A DNA stretch of 64,000 nt, from assembly GCF_014638275.1 (NCBI RefSeq), contig NZ_BMFJ01000002.1:558001-622000 (forward strand), in the 5' to 3' direction. How positions within the stretch are numbered: the stretch's first letter is position 1; each line of letters begins with the position of its first letter. The stretch is from Primorskyibacter flagellatus (GTDB lineage: Bacteria > Pseudomonadota > Alphaproteobacteria > Rhodobacterales > Rhodobacteraceae). Below the pieces are notes generated by a model. It ran no database searches and had not been told where the DNA came from. It saw nothing but the letters and a program-made list of their open reading frames with translations. A program made the translations under genes and the position numbers. Of the stretch, positions 53,871-62,128 are shown in pieces.

Positions 53871-55475
53871 TTACCCCAGCTTCACGTTATCGATGCCGAC
53901 GATCTTGTCGTAGGCCCAGTAGAGCACCAGCACCACCGCCAGCAGGATCGTGCCAAGCGCGGCCGCGAGACCCCAGTTGAGCGACGACGAGATGTGGTAG
54001 GCGATCCGGTTGGAAATGAACGTCCCCGTGTTCCCGCCCACGATTTCCGGTGTGATGTAGTAGCCGATGGCGAGGATGAAGACGAGGATGCTCCCCGCCC
54101 CGATCCCCGGCACGGACTGCGGAAAGTAGACCCGCCAGAACGCCGTCCAGTTGGTCGCGCCAAGGGATTTCGCCGCGCGCAGGTAGCTGGGCGGGATCGT
54201 CGACATCACCGAATACATCGGCAGGATCATGAACGGCAGCAGGATATGCGTCATCGCCACGATGGTGCCGAACTGGTTGTTGATCATCGTCAGTCGCGCG
54301 TCATCCGCGACCAGACCCAGCCAGACAAGAACGTCGTTGATCACCCCCTGCTGTTGCAGCATCACCTTCCACGCGCTCGTCCGCACCAGAAGCGAGGTCC
54401 AGAAAGGCAGCAGCACCAGGATCATCAGCAGGTTCGCCGTGCGCATCGGCAGGTTCGACAGCAGCCAGGCCACCGGATAGGCCAGCAGGATGCAGGACCC
54501 GGTGATGACCAGCGACATGAACAGCGTGCGCTTGAACAGGATGCCGTAGATCTGCTGGTTCTCCGGCCGCGCCTCGATCCCGTCGGGGGTCAGCTGCATG
54601 TCGACGGAGTTGGCGAAATAGCCCGAAGTCACGCGCGGCGAATAAAGCTGCAGCGTCTTCCAGACGTCGATGTTCCCCAAGTCCTCGTCCGCATCGGCGA
54701 ACTGCGCCGACAGGTCCACCGGTTCGAACTCCGCCGCCGCCGCCTTCGCGGCGCTCAGCCTGTCAGAGACCCCCTCGACCTCCGCCCCGTGGGTCAGGTC
54801 GTGGTACAGCGCGGTAAAGAGGAAATCCGGGATGTCCTCCTCCAGCACCTTGTCGCCCTCTTCGGCGTTGAAATCCTTCCACCGCTCCCACGTCCGCGCG
54901 GTCAGCGGCAGGGCGTCGGCGGCGGGACCGTCCAGCATGGCGGCCCAGCTCTGCGGCTGGCCCCAGCTCGGGTCCAGCGCGACGAACTGCTCGCCGTAGA
55001 CATCGGTGTCGAACCGGTCGACCTGCCGCCCGGTCTTGCGGAACATCGACGACATGCCCGTCAGCTCATAGTTCAGCCGGGTGCCGAGCCGCGTGTGCTC
55101 CTTGCGTTCCACGGCGAACCACATGTCGATGTAGAACGCCGTCCAGACGTCGTCGCCCGGCAGCGCGGTGCCGTCGTGATCCCAGTCGGACAGGGTCTCG
55201 ACCGTTTCAGGCAGGGTGTCCGCGACGATCCCGTTCTGGACCGACCGCAGCAGCATGTCCCCGATCGGCACCACAAAGGTGACCAGCACGAAGATCAGCA
55301 GCGGCGCGATCAGCGCCAGCGCACGCAGCTTCTGCCGGCGTAGCGCGCGGGCGAGGGATTTCTTCAGCGGCGTGCCGTCGGCCGCCAGCATCGGCCCGGT
55401 ATGCGCGGCATCGGCGCGGCGGGCTTCGTCGGGGGACAGCCCGGCGGGGGCGGTTCCTGCGGTCTGGTCGGTCAT
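53871..55475 (-). CDS. ABC transporter permease, PotB type, with large periplasmic insert
   Basis: A 534-residue permease. After a short cytosolic N-terminus and a first membrane segment (about residues 53-77, LALIAPLLIFVLVTFVVP) comes a soluble stretch of about 240 residues (78-315), then the usual bundle with the ATPase-contacting AKSLGATNWTAFWRVYFPQSVPG. PotB-type proteins are about 285 residues, so most of the excess is this acidic, Trp-rich insert, on the periplasmic side by topology. It starts 1 base after the DUF1330 stop. Confidence 0.9.
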   Translation of the reverse strand: MTDQTAGTAPAGLSPDEARRADAAHTGPMLAADGTPLKKSLARALRRQKLRALALIAPLLIFVLVTFVVPIGDMLLRSVQNGIVADTLPETVETLSDWDHDGTALPGDDVWTAFYIDMWFAVERKEHTRLGTRLNYELTGMSSMFRKTGRQVDRFDTDVYGEQFVALDPSWGQPQSWAAMLDGPAADALPLTARTWERWKDFNAEEGDKVLEEDIPDFLFTALYHDLTHGAEVEGVSDRLSAAKAAAAEFEPVDLSAQFADADEDLGNIDVWKTLQLYSPRVTSGYFANSVDMQLTPDGIEARPENQQIYGILFKRTLFMSLVITGSCILLAYPVAWLLSNLPMRTANLLMILVLLPFWTSLLVRTSAWKVMLQQQGVINDVLVWLGLVADDARLTMINNQFGTIVAMTHILLPFMILPMYSVMSTIPPSYLRAAKSLGATNWTAFWRVYFPQSVPGIGAGSILVFILAIGYYITPEIVGGNTGTFISNRIAYHISSSLNWGLAAALGTILLAVVLVLYWAYDKIVGIDNVKLG

Positions 55476-55476
55476 G

Positions 55477-55764
55477 TCACACGCCCTCCACGAGGATGAT
55501 GTCGCTTTCGGCGGTGGCGTGACGGATCTTCACCACCTCCTGGTATTCGGGGGAATGGTAGGCGCGTTTCGCGTCCTCGAAGCTCGGGAACTCGATCACC
55601 ACGTGGCGGTCCTTCATCGGACCTTCCGGCGCTTCCGAGGCTCCGCCTCGGACGACGAACCGCCCGCCGTAGCCTTCCAGGATCGGCGTGTCCCGGACCA
55701 CGTATTCCTTGTAGGCCTCAGGGTCTTTCACCGTGATATGGCCAATGATGTAGCCTTTCGGCAT
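55477..55764 (-). CDS. DUF1330 protein
   Basis: A 95-residue protein of the DUF1330 family (ferredoxin-like dimeric alpha/beta barrel fold): KGYIIGHITVKDPEAYKEYV, and DRHVVIEFPSFEDAKRAYHSPEYQEVVKIR. The reaction is not known for the family. It lies inside the transporter operon, between the binding-protein genes and the permeases, 1 base from the permease start. That suggests a metabolic step on the transported compound. Confidence 0.9.
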   Translation of the reverse strand: MPKGYIIGHITVKDPEAYKEYVVRDTPILEGYGGRFVVRGGASEAPEGPMKDRHVVIEFPSFEDAKRAYHSPEYQEVVKIRHATAESDIILVEGV

Positions 55765-55792
55765 GTCCGTCCCCGTTGGTTGTCGCCGTGGT

Positions 55793-55849
55793 GGCGGGTC
55801 GAAGCCCGCCCTACGATCTTGGGTTGGTCCGGGACATGTGCCCCGGACC
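55793..55849 (-). repeat. Two hairpins between binding-protein gene and DUF1330
   Basis: GGCGGG-TCGAAG-CCCGCC at 55793-55810 and GGTCCGGG..CCCGGACC (8-base-pair stem) at 55826-55849. They lie after the first binding-protein gene and before DUF1330. Such structures can protect the upstream mRNA and lower downstream expression. The first resembles a common GGGCGGGCTTCGACCCGCC-type repeat. Confidence 0.55.
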
Positions 55850-55878
55850 GCAGGATGGGTTTCACCCCACCAATGGCA

Positions 55879-56976
55879 TTACTGCGCCAGCCACGCCTGG
55901 AACTTGGCGTCGATGTCGTCGCGGTAGTCAGCCCAGAACTCGTAGTTGTAGAGGAACGTGTTCCCGGCGTTCGCCGGATCGGTCGGCATGTGCATCTTCA
56001 TGTCCTCCGGCACCTTCGGAGCGGACGACGCCCGCGCCGGACCGTAGGAGATGTACTTGGCCTGATCCGCCAGACGCTGCGTGTCGGTCGCGAACTTCAC
56101 AAAGTCCATCACCCGCGCCAGACGCTCTTCGGAGAGGCCGGTCGGGATGATCCAGCCATCAAGGTCGAAGACCTGCGCGTCCCACATCATGGCGACGGGC
56201 TGGTTCTGCTCTTCGATCACCGAATAGAGACGCCCGTTGTAGGTGGAGCCCATGAAGATCTCGCCATCCGCCAGCAGCTGCGGGGTATCCGCACCGGCCG
56301 ACCACCAGATCACCTGATCCTTGATGGTGTCGAGCTTGGCGAGCGCCTTGTCCTGCCCCTCGGGGGTGGCGAGGACGTCGTAGACCTCTTCCTTGGCCAC
56401 GCCGTCACACAGCAGCGCCCACTCCATGTTGTTGATCGGACGCTTTTCCAGCGCGCGCTTGCCCGGATAGGTTTCCAGGTCGAAGACGTCGCAGATCTCG
56501 TCCGGCGCGTCGGCACCTTCGGGCACCATGTCGGTGCGGTAGCCGAAGGTCGTGGAATAGACGATCTGCGGGATGTAGCAGTCGCTCACCAGCATGTCGC
56601 CGAAATCGTCGGATGCCTTGGAGCCGTCGTCGCCGTCGGCCAGCATCTCGTCAAAGTCGATTTCCATCGCCAGACCCTCGTCGCAGAGACGGATCGCATC
56701 CGCCGCCACCACATCGACAAGGTCCCAGGTGATGTTGTCCGCCTCGTTCATGGCGCGCAGCTTTGCCACCGCCTCGGCCGAGGATTCGTCCCAGACGACA
56801 TTCACGCCCGGGTTGTTCGCCTGATACGGCTCAACATAGGCCTTCTGCTGGCTGTTCTGGTAGGCGCCGCCCCACGAAACAAGCGTCATGTCGCTTGCCA
56901 TGTGGCTTTCCGCCGAGGCCATGCCGGCCGTCGCGACAAGCGCCGCGCTGGCCAGAAGGGTTGCTCTGTTGGTCAT
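55879..56976 (-). CDS. Polyamine-type periplasmic binding protein, copy 1
   Basis: A 365-residue solute-binding protein (PotD/PotF class). The signal peptide ends AGMASA-E. The mature part begins TLVSWGGAYQNSQQKAYVEPYQANNPGV, with VWDESSAEAVAKLRAM and a closing YNYEFWADYRDDIDAKFQAWLAQ. It is very similar to the next protein, including the identical C-terminal 16 residues, so one is a recent duplicate. It is periplasmic and hands the ligand to the two permeases. The ligand is unproven. Confidence 0.92.
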   Translation of the reverse strand: MTNRATLLASAALVATAGMASAESHMASDMTLVSWGGAYQNSQQKAYVEPYQANNPGVNVVWDESSAEAVAKLRAMNEADNITWDLVDVVAADAIRLCDEGLAMEIDFDEMLADGDDGSKASDDFGDMLVSDCYIPQIVYSTTFGYRTDMVPEGADAPDEICDVFDLETYPGKRALEKRPINNMEWALLCDGVAKEEVYDVLATPEGQDKALAKLDTIKDQVIWWSAGADTPQLLADGEIFMGSTYNGRLYSVIEEQNQPVAMMWDAQVFDLDGWIIPTGLSEERLARVMDFVKFATDTQRLADQAKYISYGPARASSAPKVPEDMKMHMPTDPANAGNTFLYNYEFWADYRDDIDAKFQAWLAQ

Positions 56977-56995
56977 TCTAGTCTCCCTAGTTTGG

Positions 56996-57018
56996 GGGCG
57001 GAGGGGCTTCCTCCGCCC
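56996..57018 (-). repeat. Hairpin between the two binding-protein genes
   Basis: A perfect 9-base-pair stem GGGCGGAGG / CCTCCGCCC with a 5-base loop, 24 bases after the copy 2 stop. It could act as a partial terminator or an RNA-stabilising structure. Confidence 0.6.
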
Positions 57019-57042
57019 TTGAGCCAGGCTCGCCTTGCCGCG

Positions 57043-58149
57043 TTACTGCGCCAGCCAGGCCTGGAATTTCGCGTCGATATCGTCGCGGTAGTCGGCCCAG
57101 AATTCATACTGGGTCACGAACACGTTCTTCGCATTGGCCGGATCGGTCGGCATATGCGGAGCCATCTCGATCCCGAGATCGGCATGGGTGCTGACCAGCG
57201 AGGCCGAGGACGCACGCGCCGGGCCATAGCTGATCCATTTCGCCTGATCGGCCAGACGCTGGCTGTCGGTGGCGAACTTGAGGAAGTCCATCACGCGGGC
57301 CAGACGCGGCGCATCGAGCCCCTCGGGCACGATCCAGCCGTCGAAGTCCAGCATCTGGGCGTCCCAGAGCATACCGATCGGCTGGTTTTGTTCCGCGATG
57401 GCCGAGAAGAGACGCCCGTTGTAGGTCGACCCCATGACGACTTCACCGTCAGCAAGAAGCTGCGGCGTGTCGGCCCCGGCGGTCCACCAGACCACCTGGT
57501 CCTTGATGGTACCCAGCTTGGCCAGCGCCTGATCCTGCCCCTCGGGGGTGGCGAGAACCTCGTAGATGTCCTCTTTCGCCACGCCGTCGCAGAGCAGCGC
57601 CCATTCGACATTGGCCAGCGGGCGCTTGTTCAGCGAACGCTTGCCCGGATATTTCTCAAGATCGAAGATCGCGCAGATGTCGGACGGAGGCGTGTCGCCG
57701 ACCAGGTCGGTGCGGTAGCCCACGGTGGTGGAGAACACGATCTGCGGAATGAAGCAGTCGGACACGATGGACTCGCCGAAATCGTCCGTGGCCGAGGATC
57801 CGTCGTCCCCCGCCGCCAGTTCGCCGTCGAAGTCGATTTCCTTCGCCAGCCCTTCGTCGCACAGACGGATGGCATCGGCGGCTTCGACATCGACCAGGTC
57901 CCAGGTGATGTTGTTGGCTTCGTTCATGGCCCGGAGCTTTGCCACGGCTTCGGCAGAGCTTTCGTCCCAGACCACTTTCACTTCGGGATGTGCGGCCACG
58001 TAGGGTTCCACATAGGCCTTCAACTGCGACTTCTGATATGCGCCACCCCAGCTGACGATCGTCATCTCGTTGGCCATGTCCTGGGCCGAGGCCGCGACGC
58101 CCGTGAAGGCGACGGCGGCAAGCGCCAGGACAGAAGCAGTGGTTTTCAT
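57043..58149 (-). CDS. Polyamine-type periplasmic binding protein, copy 2
   Basis: A 368-residue solute-binding protein. The signal peptide is MKTTASVLALAAVAFTGVAASA. The body parallels copy 1 (SWGGAYQKSQLKAYVEPYVAAHPEV, EAVAKLRAMNEANNITWDLVDV, identical YEFWADYRDDIDAKFQAWLAQ). It differs in the signal peptide and in a short insert near SLVSTHADLGIEMAPHM. The ATG at 58149 has AAGGAAAA upstream. The two binding proteins may deliver different ligands to the same permeases. Confidence 0.92.
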   Translation of the reverse strand: MKTTASVLALAAVAFTGVAASAQDMANEMTIVSWGGAYQKSQLKAYVEPYVAAHPEVKVVWDESSAEAVAKLRAMNEANNITWDLVDVEAADAIRLCDEGLAKEIDFDGELAAGDDGSSATDDFGESIVSDCFIPQIVFSTTVGYRTDLVGDTPPSDICAIFDLEKYPGKRSLNKRPLANVEWALLCDGVAKEDIYEVLATPEGQDQALAKLGTIKDQVVWWTAGADTPQLLADGEVVMGSTYNGRLFSAIAEQNQPIGMLWDAQMLDFDGWIVPEGLDAPRLARVMDFLKFATDSQRLADQAKWISYGPARASSASLVSTHADLGIEMAPHMPTDPANAKNVFVTQYEFWADYRDDIDAKFQAWLAQ

Positions 58150-58235
58150 CCGATGGTTTTCCTTCTCACCGAAACCCGTGGTTGGGATACCTGACACCTC
58201 GCGTCACGGGCAGGACGGTCGGGGCAGCAGGGTCC

Positions 58236-58259
58236 GCGCCAACCCCCTGCGGGGGGCGC
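58236..58259 (-). repeat. Hairpin upstream of binding-protein copy 2
   Basis: GCGCC-AA-CCCC..GGGG-GGCGC, an interrupted stem with a short loop, between the ATPase gene and copy 2. Each binding-protein gene therefore has hairpins on both sides. Confidence 0.45.
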
Positions 58260-58278
58260 ACGAATGGAAACTTGTGGC

Positions 58279-59370
58279 TCACGCGTCCAGCGCGCGGCAG
58301 TCCTCGGCCAGCCAGCCGATCTCGATCTGTTCGCCCTTCTGCAGACGCCGCTGGTCCGGCGCGTTCCGGGTCTTGATGACGAAGTCGTCCACCCCGGCGA
58401 CCCGCAGGCGGGTGCGGAAGATGTCGCCCATGTAGATGAATTCCAGCACCTCGGCCTTCAGCGTATGTGCATCGGGAGACAGGCGTTCCTTGTTCATCTC
58501 GACCCGCTCGGGCCGGATCGACACGAGGGTCTTGTCACCGACCGCGGACACGTTCACCGGCTTGGCGTCGATCACCGACCCGTCGGCAAGCTGCACGGTG
58601 CAGGTGTCGCCGCTGATCTCCTTGACCGTGCCCTCGAGCGTGTTGTTCTCACCGATGAACTGCGCGACGAAGCTGTTCTGCGGGCTCTCGTACAGCTCGT
58701 CCGGCGGGGCGAGCTGCTGGATCCGCCCGTCGTCGAACACTGCGACGCGGTCGGACATGGTCAGCGCCTCGGTCTGGTCGTGGGTGACGTAGACCGTCGT
58801 GATGCCGAGGTTGTGCGCGATCGAGGTAATCTCGAACTGCATGTGTTCGCGCAGCTGCTTGTCGAGCGCGCCGAGCGGTTCGTCCATCAGCACCAGCTCC
58901 GGTTCGAACACCAGCGCGCGGGCCAGCGCGATGCGCTGCTGCTGGCCGCCCGAAAGCTGCGCCGGACGGCGCCCTCCGAAGGCCCCCATCTGCACCATGT
59001 CGAGCGCGCGCTTCACCTTCGCCTCGCGGTCCGACTTGCCCATCCGCCGCACTTCCAGCGGGAAGGACAGGTTCTCGGCCACCGTCATGTGCGGGAACAG
59101 CGCGTAGTTCTGGAACACCATCCCGATACCCCGCTTGTGCGGCGGGATGTTGTTGATCGGCTTGCCCGCCAGCTTGATTTCGCCATGGGTCGCGGTTTCG
59201 AACCCGGCCAGCATCATCAGGCAGGTGGTTTTCCCGGACCCCGAGGGACCGAGCATTGTCAGGAATTCGCCCTTCGGCAGGGACAGGTTCAGGTCTTTGA
59301 CGACGAGAGTCTCGCCATCATAGCTTTTCTGGACGCGTTCGAACTCCACGAACGCATCGCCGTTGGTCAT
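58279..59370 (-). CDS. ABC transporter ATP-binding protein, PotA type
   Basis: A 363-residue ATPase that powers the transporter. Walker A is GPSGSGKTT, the signature is LSGGQQQR, Walker B is LVLMDEPLGALD, and the switch His is in VTHDQTEAL. A C-terminal TOBE domain (VNVSAVGDKTLVSIRPE, LRVAGVDDFVIK) follows. I chose the ATG at 59370 (MTNGDAFVEF); earlier codons do not resemble the family. It is first in the operon, divergent from the M24 gene. Confidence 0.94.
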   Translation of the reverse strand: MTNGDAFVEFERVQKSYDGETLVVKDLNLSLPKGEFLTMLGPSGSGKTTCLMMLAGFETATHGEIKLAGKPINNIPPHKRGIGMVFQNYALFPHMTVAENLSFPLEVRRMGKSDREAKVKRALDMVQMGAFGGRRPAQLSGGQQQRIALARALVFEPELVLMDEPLGALDKQLREHMQFEITSIAHNLGITTVYVTHDQTEALTMSDRVAVFDDGRIQQLAPPDELYESPQNSFVAQFIGENNTLEGTVKEISGDTCTVQLADGSVIDAKPVNVSAVGDKTLVSIRPERVEMNKERLSPDAHTLKAEVLEFIYMGDIFRTRLRVAGVDDFVIKTRNAPDQRRLQKGEQIEIGWLAEDCRALDA

Positions 59371-59786
59371 GTCAGCCACGAAGGGCTCCCCGTTGTATTG
59401 CCGCGGCTTTTGCCGCTGTTCTGTCTTCAGTAAACCCCACGCAAGCACGGGGTTGCAACCGGAAGGCGGCAGATTCTTGATCAGTTGCGACCATTTTCCG
59501 CGCCGATGGCTGTCCAAATAGGCCGCGGAGAACGGATTTCACGTTTTAAGTGTGAAAGGTTAACGAAACGTAAGCGCATCGTGCGGAGCCTTCATGCCGC
59601 CTTCGACCCGAGTCGCGACGCCCCGTTGCCGGGCCAGTTGTACACGATCTGGGCATCCGCACGCCCCGTCCCGGCAAAAAATTACATGTTTCCGAAAAAC
59701 GACTGGTCGGGTTCGCTTTTGGACCGGCAGAGTTGTGCACAACTTGCCATGCAGGACCAGAGACCCCAGGACCGGACGGACCCGCC
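59371..59786. promoter_or_regulatory. Divergent regulatory region of the amine-uptake/M24 gene set
   Basis: These 416 bases have no convincing gene. They separate the minus-strand transporter operon from the plus-strand catabolic operon. Two related sites, AGTTGTACACGAT (59636-59648) and the perfect palindrome AGTTGTGCACAACT (59731-59744), are 95 bases apart, about nine helical turns. They fit the TNGTNNNACNA pattern of FadR-type GntR regulators. The second lies 43 bases before the M24 start. Binding by the GntR/FCD protein encoded at 62129 is inferred. Confidence 0.6.
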
Positions 59787-60971
59787 ATGATTCACAAATC
59801 CCTGCCCTTCACAGCCGCCGAATACGACCGCCGCCTGGCCAAGACCCGCGCCGCCATGGAGGCGAAGGGGATCGAGGTGCTCTGCGTGACCGACCCGTCC
59901 AACATGGCCTGGCTGACCGGCTATGACGGGTGGAGCTTTTACGTCCATCAGGGGGTTGTCGTGTTCCTTGACCGCGACCCGTGGTGGTGGGGCCGCAGCC
60001 AGGACCGCAACGGGGCGGTCAGAACGGTCTGGATGGAGGACAGCCGCTGCTATGGCTATGCAGACCATTTCGTCCAGTCCACCGAACGCCACCCGATGCA
60101 GGACCTTGCCGCGCAGCTGCGCGCCATGGGGGTTGCGACCGCGCGGATCGGGGTGGAGATGGAGAACTACTATTATTCCGCCAAGGCCCACGCCGTCCTG
60201 CGCCACGAACTGCCCGACGCCTATTTCCACGACGCCACCGCGCTGGTGAACTGGTGCCGGACCGTCAAGTCGGGCGAGGAACTGGCCTTCATGCGCAAGG
60301 CCGCGCGGATCAGCGAGAAGATCGTCGACGGCTGGCTTGAGAGGGTCGAGCCGGGCGTGCCGAAGAACGTCGTCGTGGCCGAGATCATGCGCGACGCGAT
60401 CCTCGGCGTGGACGATGCCTGGGGCGACTATGCCGCGATCGTGCCGCTGCTGCCCTCGGGCACCGACGCCGCCGCGCCGCACCTGACCTGGGACGGTCGG
60501 GCGTTTCAGGAGAACGAGGCGACGTTCTTTGAAATATCGGGCTGTTATCGCCGCTATCACGTCCCCTTCTGCCGCACCGTCTTCCTTGGCGAACCGCCCG
60601 ACCTGTTTAAACACGCCGAGGCCGCGCTGGTCGAAGGGCTGGAAGCGGGGCTTGAGATGGCCCGCCCCGGCAACCGCGCCTGCGACGTGGCGAATGCTCT
60701 GGCCGCCCCGCTCGAGGCCGCCGGGATCACCCGCGGCGCGCGCTGCGGCTATCCGATCGGGCTGAGCTATCCGCCGGACTGGGGCGAGCGGACGATTTCC
60801 CTGCGGGCCGAGGATGAGACGGTGCTGGAACCCGACATGACCTTCCACTTCATGCCCGGCCTCTGGATGTCGAACTGGGGGCTCGAGATCACCGAGTCGA
60901 TCCGGATCACCGAAAACGGCCCCGCCGAATGCTTCTGCAACCGCCCGCGCGAGATGTTCATCAAGAAATGA
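59787..60971 (+). CDS. M24-family hydrolase, creatinase/ectoine-hydrolase-like
   Basis: A 394-residue pita-bread-fold protein. The N-terminal domain (FTAAEYDRRLAKTRAAME, DPSNMAWLTGYDGWSFYVHQ) and C-terminal domain (NWCRTVKSGEELAFMRKAARISEKIVDG) are M24. Metal-ligand positions of aminopeptidase P are mostly lost: the Asp pair reads FEISGCYRRYHVPFCRT, the His block GYPIGL, the first Glu FHFMPGL; the last Glu (EITESIRI) stays. This pattern fits metal-free creatinase and ectoine hydrolase (DoeA) relatives. It probably opens a small C-N-containing ring or amidine. It overlaps the next gene by 4 bases. Confidence 0.85.
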   Translation: MIHKSLPFTAAEYDRRLAKTRAAMEAKGIEVLCVTDPSNMAWLTGYDGWSFYVHQGVVVFLDRDPWWWGRSQDRNGAVRTVWMEDSRCYGYADHFVQSTERHPMQDLAAQLRAMGVATARIGVEMENYYYSAKAHAVLRHELPDAYFHDATALVNWCRTVKSGEELAFMRKAARISEKIVDGWLERVEPGVPKNVVVAEIMRDAILGVDDAWGDYAAIVPLLPSGTDAAAPHLTWDGRAFQENEATFFEISGCYRRYHVPFCRTVFLGEPPDLFKHAEAALVEGLEAGLEMARPGNRACDVANALAAPLEAAGITRGARCGYPIGLSYPPDWGERTISLRAEDETVLEPDMTFHFMPGLWMSNWGLEITESIRITENGPAECFCNRPREMFIKK

Positions 60972-62128
60972 CCGACCTGACTGCCACCAAAGACCTGCTG
61001 GGAGAGCTGATCGCCCTGCCGACCGTCTCCGCCGACAGCAATCTCGAGATGATCGCGCTGCTGGCCAACCGTCTCTCCGACCTGGGGGCGGAGGTGGAGG
61101 TGCAGGCGGACGAGACCGGGACCAAGGCCAACCTGCTCGCCCGGATCGGGCCGGAGGAGCCGGGGGGCATCATGCTGTCGGGTCATTCCGACGTGGTGCC
61201 GGTTGAAGATCAGGATTGGACCTCGGACCCCTTCGTGATGCGCGAGGACGGGGGCAGGCTGTTCGGGCGTGGCACCTGCGACATGAAGGGTTTCATCGCG
61301 GCCTGTGTCGCCATGGCGCCGCGTTTCGCCGCCACCCCGCTGCGCCGCCCCGTCACCTTTGCCTTCACCCATGACGAGGAGGTCGGCTGCCTTGGCGCAC
61401 GCAACCTGTCCGACATCCTGAAGGACCACGCCACCCGCCCCGCGCTGGCGATCATCGGCGAACCGACGGAGATGCGGATCATCGAAGGCCACAAGGGCTG
61501 CTGCGAATACACCACGCGCTTCACCGGGCTAGAGGGACATGGCAGCCGCCCCGAACTGGGGGTCAACGCGGTGGAATATGCGGTGCGCTATGTCTCGCGC
61601 CTGCTGGAACTGCGCGACCACCTGCGACACCGCGCCCCGCCGGGGTCGGCCTTTGAACCGCCGTGGAGCACGATCAACATCGGCCGCCTGACCGGCGGGC
61701 ATGTGCACAACGTCATCCCCGGCGTCGCCGAGGTGGACTGGGAAATGCGGCCCGTTCAGGACAGCGACCGCGACTTCGTGAAGGGCGAGATCGAGGCGTA
61801 TATCGCACGCGACCTGCTGCCCGCCATGCGGCGCGTCCACCCCGGTGCGGATGTGGTGACGCAGGTGATCGGAGAGGTCGCGGGGCTGGAGCCGATGGAC
61901 GACAACGCCGCCCGCGACCTCGTCGCCCGGCTGACCGGCGCCAACGGCACAGATCTGGTGAGCTTTGGTACAGAAGCGGGGCTGTTCCAGCAGATCGGCA
62001 TGTCCGCCGTGATCTGCGGCCCAGGCTCCATCGCGCAGGCGCATCGCCCGGACGAGTTCATAGAGCTGGACCAGCTGTCCCAGTGCCTGAAGATGCTGCA
62101 CGGTCTTGCCGACCAGATCGCCGCCTGA
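60968..62128 (+). CDS. ArgE/DapE-type amino-acid deacylase (M20 family)
   Basis: A 386-residue M20 enzyme. The di-zinc site is intact: SGHSDVVPV (His, Asp), RGTCDMKGF (Asp), THDEEVGCLGA (catalytic Glu and ligand), GEPTEM, and C-terminal HRPDEFIEL (His). The dimerisation domain includes EGHGSRPELGVNA. ArgE removes acetyl groups from N-acetylornithine; related enzymes deacylate other N-acyl amines. It overlaps the M24 gene (ATGA) and is followed directly by the GntR gene. The context suggests deacylation of the M24 product. Confidence 0.9.
   Translation: MTDLTATKDLLGELIALPTVSADSNLEMIALLANRLSDLGAEVEVQADETGTKANLLARIGPEEPGGIMLSGHSDVVPVEDQDWTSDPFVMREDGGRLFGRGTCDMKGFIAACVAMAPRFAATPLRRPVTFAFTHDEEVGCLGARNLSDILKDHATRPALAIIGEPTEMRIIEGHKGCCEYTTRFTGLEGHGSRPELGVNAVEYAVRYVSRLLELRDHLRHRAPPGSAFEPPWSTINIGRLTGGHVHNVIPGVAEVDWEMRPVQDSDRDFVKGEIEAYIARDLLPAMRRVHPGADVVTQVIGEVAGLEPMDDNAARDLVARLTGANGTDLVSFGTEAGLFQQIGMSAVICGPGSIAQAHRPDEFIELDQLSQCLKMLHGLADQIAA

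Noticed and set aside
55216-58194. A 992-codon open frame on the plus strand across the transporter operon
   Set aside because: It is antisense to the two binding-protein genes and DUF1330. The composition is that of a shadow frame (His/Arg/Gly-rich, no domain pattern), and it repeats itself because the binding-protein genes are duplicated.
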